A stretch of 64,000 nucleotides of DNA from Candolleomyces eurysporus (taxonomy: Eukaryota; Basidiomycota; Agaricomycetes; Agaricales; Psathyrellaceae), in NCBI GenBank assembly GCA_027579435.1, contig JANBPK010001479.1, forward strand, positions 40,304 to 104,303. Reading direction: 5' to 3'. Numbering within the stretch: position 1 is the first letter of the stretch; each line of letters starts with the position of its first letter. Shown here one piece after another: positions 36,040-48,053 of this stretch. Under the pieces are notes generated by a model. It was not told the origin of the DNA. It was given only the letters and a program-made list of their open reading frames with translations, and did not search any database. Position numbers and translations under genes: made by a program.

Positions 36040-37565
36040 CTACTGGGGCATCCCAATACCATCCATAGTTCGCTCATGGTCCAAGACCCACCAAGGCTCT
36101 TGATAGTTCCGAGTGCTCAATTCCTCCATCTTTATCACCTCGTTCAGGAAATCAGAGCTTCCAAACACCCGCAAGAGGTCTTTGTCCCCAAGGACCTTCG
36201 GCGCTGGCAGGTTCATCTCACGACGCTTCGCCACAATCTTGCAAACAGACTCTTTTAGTTTGAAGCCTTCCGCGTCTCGCATGATTTCGAATACGAGCGT
36301 ATGAAGGTCAGGCCAGGGTGAGCCCGGACCCTGCAGGTCGGTCGTGAAACGCCTGAGAAAGTAGGCCGGCAAATACGAGATGCGAAGGTGAGTAATGCTG
36401 GGGAATGCTTCTGTGAACTGCTTCACGTTTTGCATATTATTAAAAGACTCCAACGAGAGGTATTGCAGCTTGGGAAATTTGGGATGCTCCTTCTGGGTGG
36501 CTTGTGGAGAATCGAAGAACGTGCCCAACGCTGTGGACGTCACCATCAGGGTTAGGGAGATGAGGTTGGGTGCGTCGATGAGGAGAAGGACCCGGGATGC
36601 AAGTCCTGGGCTTTCGTCCTCTGATATCCGAAGGGCTTGCAGAGACTGCGTCGTCACTGACGGTCTTCCTGAATTCACGAGGGCCTGTGCGGGCCAATCT
36701 TTGAATACGGGGTGGGCCATGGACAGCGACAAGTTCTCGAGGTGTGTGCTTTCTTGCAGAATGCGCGTCAGCTCTTGAGCCGTGAGCCAGTCCGAGGTGC
36801 AGTTGTGAAGGCACAGCGTGGTAAGCTGGCAAAGTGGAGGGAAGGAAGGGGTTTCCAGCTCTACGAAACGCAGGGATTCTGCGCCCGTTAGGATCGCGAG
36901 TTGCTCTTGCTTCCCATCGTCCAAATATTGCTCATCCTCATCCCTGTCGACTACGATTCGAAGACGCTGCAGCAAGGGTGCCTGCACGTCGACTAATGCA
37001 GCGGACAATCGTTGGGCGGTTCGTTCACGAGCGGTGAAGACCAAGATCGACTTGCACCGAGGTGCGGCAGATCGAAGTAGGTCTGTGAGAGAAGATATGA
37101 AGGCCTGGTGGTCGTTGGGGTTCAACCTCCTCAAGTTCACCCTGGAACCGTAGTCCCAAAGGTCAAGTCGGAGGTGGATTGCTGCGTCTGCCGAACGGGA
37201 TAGATAGGCAAAAGCGCGAGGGAGGGTCTTGGGGGAGAACACCTCGACTATTTTCCAGCTCTGTGAGTCTGAAAAGGCAAGGCGGCGCCAGGCCGTGGAG
37301 ACATGGCTGATAACGACTTCAATAGGGAGTACGTGGGGAGGGAATCGTGGGCCCTTGGGACGAAGGAGTTGGATGATGTCGGAATACACTTCTAGAGGCA
37401 AAGTCTCCATGATGCGTCTGATGATATCGAGCACCTGACACTGTTCTGGGTTAGGTTACTAGCAGATAGGAAATTACAAAAGGACGTACCTAGAATACCG
37501 GCTCTTGTGATCAGCGTGAAGGAGAAGGCTTCACTGTGTGGTGCTGTGTTATATGTACCCGACAT
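36040..37565 (-). CDS. F-box-like protein with leucine-rich C-terminus
   Basis: Probable substrate-recognition subunit of an SCF ubiquitin ligase. METLPLEVYSDIIQLL and VISHVSTAWRRLAFSDSQSW form the F-box-like helix set at the N-terminus. About 380 residues with irregular leucine-rich strands follow (LSLEDLTL-type patterns such as PLCQLTTLCLHNC, HLENLSLSMAHP, FPKLQYLSLESFNN, LHTLVFEIMRD). The end is MDGIGMPQ with TAG at 36040-36042. I favour a short first exon (37490-37565, MSGTYNTAPHSEAFSF), joined over a 44-nt intron to 37445. A start at METLPLEVY (37410) is the alternative. Such genes are numerous and fast-evolving in mushrooms; the target is unknown. Confidence 0.65.
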
Positions 37566-37980
37566 CTTTATAATTTCCTGCGGCGCTAGAATGGTAGACG
37601 GCACGCCTGCGTGACGCAGCAGGGAGGAACGGGCCCAGTCGTTCGCAGCCGCAGAAAAAAATGGCATGCTCAGTCGTTCAACAAATTACCAGCTGGGTTG
37701 AGAGGTGAGAATCGGGAACCATCGGTCGCGAGACGGGCGCTTGGAGTAAGCCTGGGTTCCAGTCGAACGATGTGAAGAACGCGGATCTTGGGCAGCGGGT
37801 ACATTAAATAAATTACATTGAATGATAGCGTACGTAGAATGCTTGAAAGCTGACCGGGAACGTCTAGGAGTGGCTGCGCGGCGTACCCGTATGTATTGAT
37901 CCCGTTTTGACGTGTCGAAGAGGTCTGGTACGTGATACCAATGGAGGAACATGGCATTGGGAGCATAATTTGCAGCTTTT
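37566..37980. other. Spacer between the F-box gene and mS33
   Basis: No gene model here beyond read-through frames of the neighbours. It holds the 3' flank of the mS33 gene and the upstream region of the F-box gene. Confidence 0.4.
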
Positions 37981-38365
37981 TTACCGCTTCTTGCCCAATC
38001 TTCGACTGTCGGCTGGAGAATAGACATTGTGAGGTTAGCGTGTAGTTCTCTTGACCGAGAAACCGGTGCGGTAACGTACCTTTGGTTTTGGCCTTCTTCG
38101 GTGCTCCCTTTCCTCTCTTCCTCCTGTAGGCAACATCTTCAAATCTTTGCTGCTCGTCCTCGTCCACCATTTCGAGTTCAGGGTAACGGCGGATGATTTG
38201 TGAGAGGTTGATGGTTGTTGGGTAGTAGTTCACCATGGCTGGTCCTCGAAGGTTGCTTCGGAGGTACTTCGCACCGGTGCGAATACCCGTCGGGTTCCAT
38301 ACTGTCTGGAAGACGCTCGATCGTAGCTTGAGAAGCGACGTTAGACGACTCGTCGACGCTGACAT
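37981..38365 (-). CDS. RSM27: Mitochondrial small ribosomal subunit protein mS33
   Basis: Component of the mitoribosomal small subunit. Exons 38080-38365 and 37981-38012 give exactly 105 residues. The body reads SSVFQTVWNPTGIRTGAKYL, then RGPAMVNYYP, YPELEMVDEDEQQRFED and RRKRGKGAPKKAKTK, matching the mS33/Rsm27 pattern of GIRTG-K-L, YY and RGKGAPKK. The second exon adds ADSRRLGKKR. The basic N-terminus (STSRLTSLLKLRSS) can serve as the import signal. Confidence 0.9.
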
Positions 38366-38586
38366 GGTGTCCTCTGGCTCAGGACGGAGTCGGTAACTCG
38401 GAAGCGCGACAGCGCCAACTTTTTGAAGGCGGCAGCATTGAAAGTAAACAACAACAAATACAAGGGAAATACTGATTATTCTGTACTACACAACTCGGTC
38501 AACATTACAGTCTATACGTAGTCATAGCTAGGATATGAAGAAAAATCGCATCTAACCCCTTCTAAGATTCTACCTGTCTATGGTCA

Positions 38587-39514
38587 TTAACGGTCGAACC
38601 GCGCCCAAAACCGAGAGTCAATACTGTCCTCCGGATGAAAGTCCTCATACTCCTTCTTCCACTCCCTTCTACGCCCCTCGACAAGGACAACGCGATCATC
38701 GAGCTCCTTCAAATCCAAAAGGAGCTTCCAAATGTGACTGTCCTCAACGGCACTTTCATCCAAGGACCAAGCGTACCCCTCGAACACGCTCACCACGACC
38801 AGGCGCAGTTTNGGGGTACGACAATAAAATGGACGCGACCTCTTCGGCGAATACAAAATCGTTCTGCTCATTCGCACCTGTGCGGCGCGAAAGCTGAATA
38901 TGAGAGAGGTTGCGCGGGTTCCCGAATCTAGCGAGCATCTCGCAAGGAGACAGCCACCCCCACCCGCTTGGCTCAGTGAACCGAAGGCGCGTGATCGTGT
39001 CCGCTCGCGGCAGCAACTTGAAGTGGTTCGTCGTCTCGTCGTCCTCGAACACGCGGGTAACGAGTTCCTTCAGATCATGATGAGCGGCCAAGTCCGGGAT
39101 CGAACTTGTCAGAGTGGGCAAAACAATTGCCTGTAGGCTGTGGCATGCCTCGATGATCTCGCTGATTCTAGTGTTGAGGAGTTTATCGGACTGATCCCAA
39201 GTGACAACCAGTTTCTTCACTTGGGAGAGCAGGTGAGGAGATGTGGTCGCCGTCCGGTGAAGGGCGTGGATGGAGCCCGGTGAGGACAGGATTACTGTCC
39301 GATAGAGGACGCGATTGAAGAAGAAGTGGATTGTCTTTGATAAGGTTGCTAGAACCTTGGGAGCCGTCCCCGATAGAGCCTGCTCGATGATTGTCATGAT
39401 TAACTCGGGAGGCATTTGATTGAGCTTTGAGTTAATTGAGGTCGCGGCGCGCAGCGAGAGCGAGCGGGATCGAGGAGCCGCATGCAGGTGGGTTATCGTC
39501 ATGCAGCTGATCAT
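38587..39514 (-). CDS. F-box-like protein, unknown target
   Basis: A single-exon frame of about 308 residues. LNQMPPELIMTIIEQAL and PKVLATLSKTIHFFFNRVLY are the F-box-like helices near residues 30-75. The rest resembles the short F-box proteins common in agaricomycetes (VKKLVVTWDQSDKLL, ITRLRFTEPSGWGWLSP, LRLVVVSVFEGYAWSL). An N at 38812 breaks the frame; dropping it joins ILLSYPKLRLVVVSVFEGYA without change. The stop is at 38587-38589. The start at 39514 could also be the internal Met at PPEL. Confidence 0.55.
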
Positions 39515-40034
39515 CTTGACAGGAAATTGAAACTGGACCGCCCCAGTGAGTAGGGGAATAACGGAGAAATGAGCTCGTGCTCTACATACCTGGAACCAGT
39601 CAGTTGGAAAGGCTGAATGGTATCAAGGTGGCACGCGGCTGACCTTAAGTATTCCATACCATCGCAAACAATCATAACGGAATCAAAACGGAATCATCCA
39701 GCGGGAGTCGCCATACCGGCCAAAACTTATTCCGAAGAGGACGCATGCCGTGACGCGTGACGTAGCTGCTTCCTACTATGGAGTACATAGTAGCAGTATT
39801 CTTGCACATGTTGTGAGCCTTGACAAATCAACCTGAGGAGAACCCGATGAGTGACAAAGGCGAGGCTAAGCGAGAGAACACACAGGTTTTAAAACTGAGA
39901 AACGAAGGCCCTCCCATGATTTCGTGTAGCAGTATGTTTATACTAGCAACAAACTCCCAACCATCATACAAATCAGGTTTACCCGAGATGCGATTCCGTC
40001 CGAACATCCCCTTAGCTACTTCTCCGACTTCTGC
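39515..40034. other. Intergenic region
   Basis: No gene. It holds the 3' flank of the deacetylase gene and the leader of the F-box gene. A short inverted match (CTACTATGGAGTACATAGTAG) sits at about 39774-39794. Confidence 0.4.
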
Positions 40035-41999
40035 TCAAACGCGACCACTTGTCCAGATCTCGCCACCTCTGACCCAGGTGCTTATAACATAGCCCTGCCT
40101 ATCCAAGACCACAAGGTCTGCATCAGCACCAGGTCGAAGGGTTCCTTTCTTATCAGCGATCCCCAGGCATCTGTGGCAGAAAGAGGCTTTTAGAAAAACA
40201 TCGGCTTGATAACATCGCCTCACTCACATGGCTGGGTTATAGGTCGCACATTTGATTGCTTCTCCGAAAGAACAGCCAGTGAACCGAGAAAAGTTCCTGA
40301 CACACTTGTCTAGAGTTACGACGCTACCAAGTGCGGGGACCGGTCAAATCTACTGCAAAATGCAACCTCTAAAAAGACTCACCTGCCAGCAAGAGTGTCG
40401 GTACCCTCAATATAAAGCTTTTCGCCTTCTTTCATCAATCGTTTCCCGTCGCGCCATTCGTGGACCCCGTCCCCTAGATTAGGGTCGAGAAATTTCATTG
40501 CTGAGTAGCAGTAAGTGACACGCTCGAGATGGATGATACAAGATACAGCCTTACCGTCAGTGATGAGGATACATCCATCGGGATGGGCTGCATAAGCAAG
40601 CTAAGGAGAAGATCAGCACATGCATAAATCGCTTTGGATGTAGAAAGGTTGTACCCTGACGGAATTCGGATGGCAGTGAATTCCATCCACGATGATTCCG
40701 TAGAAAGGCCTCTCAAAAGCCACGCCCGCGGTCGTGCCTTTGTCAAGAGGGAGACCAGAGCGACTCCCCTTTCGGTTGACCGGTGGGCATCCAGAAGGAG
40801 TCGCAGATTCTGAGCTTACATTCCGATCGATGCTGATATCAGCTGGTGAGTCTGGCTTGACAGGAACAATTTCGCATGGGACATCTGCGAGAGGTACGTG
40901 CTCTGGGGTATTCAGATGAGGGGATGCACCAAGCAGTCCGACGATAGACGGATCCCTGTGATGGAATTGTGGCATAGCGTTGAAGAGGTGCGTGATAAGT
41001 CTAGCGCCATGCTTCACAGCTGCAGTGGCAACGGCCGTAGTAGCAGTGCTATGCACACAACGCCAATCAGAACTTGTCGCGAGTAGAAGAAAGAGTGTAC
41101 TAACCTATGCCCAATAGACATTATGATGCCTCTATCGGAAAGAGTCGAGAACGCATCCATGACACCGGGCACTTCAGGTGCGGCAGTAATCATTCTAATC
41201 CCCACATTTTGTTTCTCCGGCAAAAGCCAATCTTTTGTGTCAACGAGGTGCTCCTCCCCGTAAACTTGCTCGAAGGACTTCACCCCTCGATCAGCGGTGA
41301 GTAGGAACGGGGGTGCGTGAGCTCCTCTCTTAGACAGATGAAGGAAGGGTCCTTCGACATGCCATCCAAGGAGGGTTGCAGACTTCGGAGACGAGAAAGG
41401 CTGCAGTAGGGGAAGCAGCCTGCGGTACACGGATCTTTCCTGAGTCTGGAAGGCGGGTGGGAAAAGAGATTGCTTGGATGAGCTGCGCAACCTACGATGA
41501 CTGTTGGTAAAAGGCTGAGACAAGATAATGAGTTCAAACGGTTCGATAGCATACTTACAGAGCAGATGCTCACGAAGTGACACCCGTTTCGACTATCTTT
41601 TCGGCGATCATCTGCATTCCTTGGCGATAATCTTCATCGCCTTCGTACACAGAGAAGTCAAACCCATAACCGCCGTTAATCTGCATGTCGATGAAGCCAG
41701 GACTGTAGAGCTCATTTTTGAGTGGATTGGCACGTTATTTGATAGGTACTAGAGATACAAACCTCAAAATATTTCCACCAAGATCGATGGTTCGCTCTGG
41801 CCGCTTCTTGTGAACGTAGAAGGTTTCCTACCGAACACTTGGTTAGTGCATCGATAATGCCCAGGCTCAGGAAGCGTACTTTCGCGTTCACAATTATTCC
41901 CTCTCTCTCGTCGATCCACAAGTCGCTTTGAAGCAAACTCCCGTCTTCTTGGGGCAGAAGGCAATTAGTGAAGCAAATGAGTCCGTTAGGTGAGGTCAT
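40035..41999 (-). CDS. nagA: N-acetylglucosamine-6-phosphate deacetylase
   Basis: Removes acetate from GlcNAc-6-phosphate, giving glucosamine-6-phosphate, in chitin-sugar catabolism; cytosolic metallohydrolase of the amidohydrolase fold. The start [16 protein letters not shown] begins a short beta region. Catalytic-site motifs follow in order: [35 protein letters not shown] (HxEGPF), [54 protein letters not shown] and the C-terminal [17 protein letters not shown]. About 70 extra residues rich in Pro and Ser sit between LLGA and [12 protein letters not shown]. Several introns; the stop is at 40035-40037. Confidence 0.88.
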
Positions 42000-42487
42000 T
42001 GTGCGTTCGAGGTCGGGGAGCAGCGAATTTGGGTATACAAATAGAAAAAGAAATCGCCACAGAATCCTGAAGGGCCGCTCAGCAATGAACTCTGAGTCGT
42101 TCAGCACGTATTTGGTTCCTTCTGTCACTTTGCCGCACGAGAATAAGAAGATCAAGGCGAGCTCTCCTGGAGTTGTACCGCGGGAGATCCACTGGCTCTA
42201 GAAGCTAGGTTCCACTGAGATGGCCCATGTGGTTTTTGAGAAGAACGTGCAACGAAACAAAGGTATTGTGTGGATGAGACCAAAGAAGGAACGCCCCTAA
42301 CTTGCCGCCTCGGCGTGACGCAATCCTGCACATGACAGTATGAAACGGTCAGGTGATACGGTCCATTTGGCGCGTCCTACGCGGGAAGAGGGTTTTGGGA
42401 CTCAGGAAATTTATGGGACAAAATATATACAGAGGAAATTATATCCTCATAGGCAGGTATCATACATTAATACATCCCAATAGAATC
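42000..42487. other. Intergenic region
   Basis: No gene seen. Upstream region of the deacetylase gene and 3' flank of the CoA-ligase gene. Confidence 0.4.
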
Positions 42488-44554
42488 TTAGAGCTTAGCT
42501 CTAACGATATCGTCGGCCGGATCGCGTCCAGCAAGTTCTTTCTTCGCGAGGTCGCGAAGTTCCCGTCTAAGGATCTTTCCAGCAGCGCTGTCAAAGACTC
42601 ATAAGTTTCGAGCGAAAAAAGAACACTTCATTCACCCACCTCTTAGGGACAGCATCAATGACAACAACCCCTCCTCTCAAGAACTTATGCCTTGCGACTT
42701 TGGACTGGATCCACTTCTGCACACCTTTGGCAAATGCTACCTTTTCTGCTTCCGTCTTCACGGCGTCTGGGCGGACGTGTACAACATACGCCCGAGGCAG
42801 TTCAGTGGCCTCCTTTTCACTGTCGACCCCAATGACAGCGGTATCCGCGATCTCTGGGTGCGTAAGGAGAACGCTTTCCAGTTCAGCAGGCGGAACTTGG
42901 AAACCCTGCAGCACCTCGTAAGTATGCCGATATTCCAGAATATAATCTAGTCAAACCATACCTTGTACTTGATCAATTCCTTCCTTCGGTCAACGATGGC
43001 GTAGAAACCTTCAGAGTCACGAGTAGCGATGTCTCCGGTCTTGAACCAACCATCGGGGGTAATCGAGTCCTTGGTCGCAGTGGCATTGTTATGATACCCC
43101 TTCATGATTGATGGTCCACGGACCCACAGTTCACCATGCTGACCTTCCTTTGCATCGATGTTGCCATCTCCATCGCCATCTACGACCAGGCGGGCCTCGA
43201 GGTTGGGAAGGAGGATGCCAATGCTGCCGATCTTACGAACACCGTCAGCTTTCTGGATAAGGTGGGTCGTCGGAGAGGTTTCCGTAAGACCGTAGCCTTG
43301 CAAGATGAAGACCTCCTTGCCGTTTTTGCGGTTTTTCTCAAGGCGTTGTTTGACCTGCTTCGTCAAGGCCGCACCCAGGGGAGCAGCACCAGAGAACAGA
43401 ACATCAAGACTTGAGAGATCGTACTTGTCAACGACTAGGGGAGAGAAACGGGGGTTATCAAGGATGGTGAGAAGCAGAAAAGCGACTACTTACTGGGCAG
43501 GCGACTCAACACGACCAGGACAGGCGGCACAATGAGCGAAGAGGTGATCTTGTACTTTGGGATGTTCTCAAGAAATTGGATCGGATCAAAGCGAGCCATA
43601 ATCACGACGGGGATCCCGGACAAGAATGGAAGATGCAGGAGCATCACAGCGCCATAGATGTGGTAAAATGGTAGAATTCCCAGCATCTTGTCCAGGCCTG
43701 GATTTTGAGGGGGGAAAGCGGGCAGGGTTTGGTTCAGGACGGCAGCGATGTTGCGGTGTGTCGTCTAGAGTTCAATCATTAGCGGATGTATCAATTGAAT
43801 TGATTGTAGCGACATACCTCAACTCCCTTTGGCTTTCCGGTTGTTCCAGAGCTATAGCACAGGTAGACGGTCTCGTTCGCCAGGTCCCCATCAAACTTCT
43901 CCTCTTGCGCGAGTGCACCACGGCCAAGGAAATCAGCAAGGGTAGCGAAGCCCTTCGCGATGGGAACCGCAGGACGGTAAGCACTCCCGGCCCAATGCAA
44001 GCTGGTAGTGAGAACGATGGTTCTCTTCTTCGCTTCACTCTCGTCGACACCCAAGCTCTTGAACATCTCGAGTACGACGGGTAAACCCTCTTCGCTGGTG
44101 TAAAGGAGTCTAGCACCGCTGTCCGTGTACTGGAACGCGAGTTCCCTAGCGTTATAAGCACTATTTGCCAAAGTGCACCTCAGACCAGCGGCCACTGAGC
44201 ACGTCGACATTGTCAGTTGGGCGATACAAAGAGGGACTAAAGTATACTTACCAGAGCCGAGCAACGCCACGGGCCATGACAAGGAATTGGGAGAATAGAC
44301 GAGAACAACCTCCCCGCGTTTGGCTTGAAGGTTAGGGTGGTTTCGAAGAGAATATGCCAGTTGAAGGGCAAAGCTCTTCACCTGGGCTCTCGACAGGGTT
44401 GTGCCGGTGGGTGCATCGATGTAGGCAGGTAAAACGGCGGGGTGCTCTCCGACGAGCTGAGGGTTGGTAGAGCTCGAGAGGAGATGGGTGAACACTGAGC
44501 GGTTCGGGACTGGGACGTCAGGGAGCNGGGGACCTGTNAGATCTTGGGCGCCAT
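42488..44554 (-). CDS. Acyl/4-coumarate-CoA ligase-like enzyme with peroxisomal C-terminus
   Basis: Adenylate-forming enzyme that activates a carboxylic acid to its CoA thioester. The motifs are complete and in order: VYLCYSSGTTGKPKGVE (AMP-binding P-loop), LPFYHIYGAVMLLHLP, LQGYGLTETSPTTHL, GWFKTGDIATRD, IVDRRKELIKYKGFQVPPAE, and GKILRREL with the acyl-transfer Lys. The last residues are RAKL; AKL is a type 1 peroxisomal signal. Two N symbols near the start (44527, 44538) break the frame. Without them the N-terminus reads MAPKIYRSPLPDVPVPNRS, a typical 4CL-like beginning, so the start is set at 44554. About six introns. The real substrate, aromatic or fatty acid, cannot be told. Confidence 0.85.
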
Positions 44555-45574
44555 GGAGGAGGATGGAGAAAGAAAGCAAGCCTCCTGTGTGGGTGAGAAG
44601 GTTGGTTATATCCACACGCTTTCGCCAACTTGGCGTCAACATCTTTTCCAGAATGTGGGGAAAATCAAATCTTGACAGGTGCCGGATCCGGAACAAGTAT
44701 GCATCCTGATCGTAGCACCCCTCCCCACATCGTTATCGGAATCTGAATGGAGGCCTCGGACACCCTGCAACACCTCCGGATACTCTTGGGCACTTATACC
44801 GGTCAGAATCGAAATCAAGTGGGTAGGTTCCTATAGGTTCTGCGTCCTTCCCGAGCCAAAGATTTCGGCTGTCATACATTTAAATGGCCAGGTTATCGGA
44901 GCTGGAGCGCGTGAGCATCAGGCATTGGAAGGAAATTGTGCGATCGGACACGATGAATCCTGTGCAAAGGGTCATTCTGCAAAGGTCAGAGCAGGACGGA
45001 ATCGCGCCTTGGGTAGCCTGGCATTACACTTACACATGGCCATAAATACCACCTCGATGAGAAACTCTGCAGGTGCAGTAACCCTCAACACGTTCAACCC
45101 TGCCATGAAAAGGGTAGCCAATATTCATTCTCGTCTGAGCGTGTCATTGTCAATACAACATGGGAGGCAGATACTTCTATACTGCTACAATATTCGGGCA
45201 AGACGGGCGTCACCTAAGGTGATAAAAGTCAGCTTCGGATGTCGAACTGGATGATGGTCAAGAGAAGATCAGACAAAGCGAAGAGTACTGCCAAAGCAGC
45301 CCCTCCGAAGGTAGCTGAGATAATTTTCTGCACCGCAAGACCTCTTGCATAAAGCCAAATGCCTCAAACATCATACTGAAGAGTCAAAGGGGTAGGATGA
45401 AAAGCTCACCTTGCTCGAGGAGATGGGAGGAGGAAAAAAAAAAGGTCGCGTTGTTTGGTCGCGTCAAAACACTAGAAAAGGCACGGCACAGCCACATGCC
45501 CTTAGTGTTCTCACCCTTTGCTGGCCGCTTCGCTTTCCACCCACCAACGCCCACTGCTCCTCCAATCCTCTCTG
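44555..45574. other. Divergent intergenic region between the CoA-ligase and Yra1-like genes
   Basis: About 1 kb with no supported gene; it must hold both promoters. Short plus-strand frames exist but have no domain or splice support. Confidence 0.5.
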
Positions 45575-46559
45575 ATGGCCTCCCTACTCGACCGAATCAG
45601 CGGCCCTCCTACCGCAACAGGCCCCATACGCTCCAAAGCCAGCACTGGCTCTGGCAGACACTCGAGCCCATACGTGCGTCCATTCCGTTCGCGGTTCTCA
45701 ACGACTCCCGTTGGATCGGCCCACCAACGTTCTCGACATGTAGGCCCGCTCAAATAAGCCGCCAAAGGGTGACCCCGACTCGGCATGGTCTCACGATATG
45801 TTCGAAGAGCACAACTCTCTGTCTGCACGGATTTCTGGAGGCCCAGCTCCCCCCAAAGCCAGTCTCAACACCATCGCCCAAAAGGCCCTCAAGGAGGCGA
45901 CTGGTGCCATCAAATCAGACCAACAGCTATCTATCAAGGGGGCATCGCAAGGAAACGTGATTGAGGTCAAAGGCCTCGCACCTGGCACGACAGCAGAGGA
46001 CGTTGCCGCCATTTTCAAGCGGTGTGGTGTTGTAACGGACCAAAAGCTCGTCGAAGGCGGTCAAAACGTTCGCGTTCGTTTGCACTTCAAGACAGCTGGG
46101 GCAGCCAATGCTGCTGTCACCAAATTCAACGGGCAACCTGCGGACGGCAAGATTCTGAGCGTATCCATCGTTGGGACCTCCGCCGCGGGACAGTCATTGG
46201 CAAGTAGGTTCGGAAAGGACGGTTTGGGCTTGGTGAGGCAGGAAGGCAGTGTCGACGTCCTAATGGACACAGACGCAGATGGACCACAGTCGTAAGCTTC
46301 TCTTTGATTCTTAACAGCAAACGGGATTGATACTAATTTCGTTCGCAGGAAATTGAGGTCCGACGCTTTAGTGCAGTCGGATCCTAGGGCTCAAGTGTTG
46401 GTCGCTCCTCCCGGTGCCAAAGAATCCGACTATGTTCAAGGCAGAGGAGGCTCGAAACGCGGTAATGGAGGCCGGGGTCGTGGGGGCCGTGGTGGAGGAC
46501 GACGAGGTCGCGGCGGCGCCTCCAGAAGAGGTGGCAGCTCGAAAATGGACACCGACTGA
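45575..46559 (+). CDS. Yra1/ALYREF-like mRNA export adaptor (RRM protein)
   Basis: RNA-binding adaptor expected to help load export factors onto nuclear mRNA. Exons 45575-45673, 45744-46291 and 46349-46559 sum exactly to 285 residues. The N-terminal region reads PPKGDPDSAWSHDMFEEH. The RRM begins GNVIEVKGLAPGTTAEDVAA, contains VRVRLHFKTAGAANAAVTKF (RNP1-like) and ends ILSVSIVG. The C-terminus is Gly/Arg-rich (RGRGGRGGGRRGRGGASRRG) and closes SSKMDTD. RRM plus RGG tail fits the REF family, but other single-RRM proteins share that plan. Confidence 0.78.
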
Positions 46560-47329
46560 AATCCTCCGTTATACTCGTGCTTGAAATCCAGCTTTCCCTC
46601 GCTCTTCCGTTTATTGTTGTATACTGGTATGGTGCTCTCTCCCATTTGCTGTTAACTCTGTTCTGTCATATAGTACTTGTACAATTTGGGCAGTCCGGCT
46701 CGCCCTCTATCGAATCTTGTGTGCCATAATCGACGTCTTCCCGGGTGTTCTTTCGCGCGTGCGGTTTACTTGAGCCAGGAGCAGGCGGGAATATGGTATG
46801 TGCTCATCACTTGGTTCTAAGTGCGGCGCCATGGTCTAACACGTCTTTGCGCAGAGTTTTGCCTGCGTCCCTGCGAAATAAGCGTCAGAATTTGAAACGA
46901 GCAATCCCTGCCAATCGCTTTGTTGGACACTTGTTACGATGCTGCAGACAAGAAATTGCCGGATGCCTTGAGGTTGCATTTGCAGTGCCCGCCCCTTTCC
47001 TCGCATGTCCTTCTTCCAAAGCCAGGCCAATCTCCCTGCTCCCTTGTTTCTGCTCTCGCTAAGTACAATACCTGCCGAGTAGTAGACAATAAACGAATTG
47101 CCAAACAATGCAAAGAGTGAAACTTGGTTCAGTGAGTGTAGCGCCCATGCGCCACTGTTGAACGCGAGGGCCGGTAACAGCCGTGAGATCTTGAGAGGCC
47201 ATCACACCTGGCGCAGAGCACTGACAGCGTCCCTTTTCCTCCACTCACCGCCTGCGCTCCTCGTGCCAGTCGTCGAATCCCTATTACCTCTCCCTATCTC
47301 ATCCATTTGCTCTCCTTGTAATTGTAATC
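46560..47329. other. Intergenic region upstream of erv14
   Basis: No supported gene. Only short frames occur on both strands; I saw no tRNA-like B-box. It holds the 3' flank of the Yra1-like gene and the erv14 promoter. Confidence 0.5.
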
Positions 47330-48053
47330 ATGGGTGCTGGTGCGTTTTTCTGCCACATATCCAGTGCCAGCAGGTTTTAATCGACATTTACTCCCTACGT
47401 TGTCGACAGGCTGGCTTTTCCTCTTTGCGGTCCTCTACTCGGCTGGTCTGCTGTTTGGCATGGTCTTTTTCGTGAGCATTACCCTTCAAGAAGGGCCGCA
47501 GTGAGCAACCATAAGGTTCTGATGGTGTATCCTCGCAAGGTTATCATGTTTTCGGACTTGGAGAGCGATTACATCAACCCCATTGACCTCTGCAACAAGC
47601 TCAACCAGGTGCGAGCTGTTGTCGTTTTCTCTTGCACCACACCGTCCTGACGAGTCATCTCCAGTTCGTTCTCCCAGAATACGGTGCCCATGCCTTCCTC
47701 GCTCTCCTTTTCCTGCTTTGGGGTCAATGGACGGCTCTGTTGTGGAACGTCCCCCTCCTAGCCTACAATGCCAACAAGTGCGTCTTCCTCACCACCATCC
47801 TGTTCCAAACGTATTGAAACTTTGAATAGGGTCATCAAAAACAACCACATGTATGACGCGACTGAGATCTTCCGCACGCTTTCTGGCCACCAAAAGGAGA
47901 CCTACTTCAAGCTTGCCTTTTACCTGCTATCTTTCTTCTACTATCTATACAGGTGCGTCTCGTCATCGTCTTTCCCGGCTCTTCCGCGAGGTCTGACTGT
48001 TCGCTTCCCCTCCCGTCAGGATGATCGTTGCTCTCGTCGCCGAGAACCCTTGA
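47330..48053 (+). CDS. erv14: Cornichon-family ER cargo receptor Erv14
   Basis: Membrane cargo receptor that packs transmembrane proteins into COPII vesicles at the ER. Six exons (47330-47339, 47410-47471, 47540-47608, 47665-47777, 47830-47952, 48020-48053) sum exactly to 136 residues, the family size. The first exon codes only MGA plus one base. The sequence has the cornichon signature VIMFSDLESDYINPIDLC, followed by NKLNQFVLPEYGAHAFLAL and VIKNNHMYDATEIFRTL. Hydrophobic spans lie at WLFLFAVLYSAGLLFGMVFF, AFLALLFLLWGQWTALLW and LAFYLLSFFYYLYRMIVAL. The end is VAENP. Confidence 0.95.
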
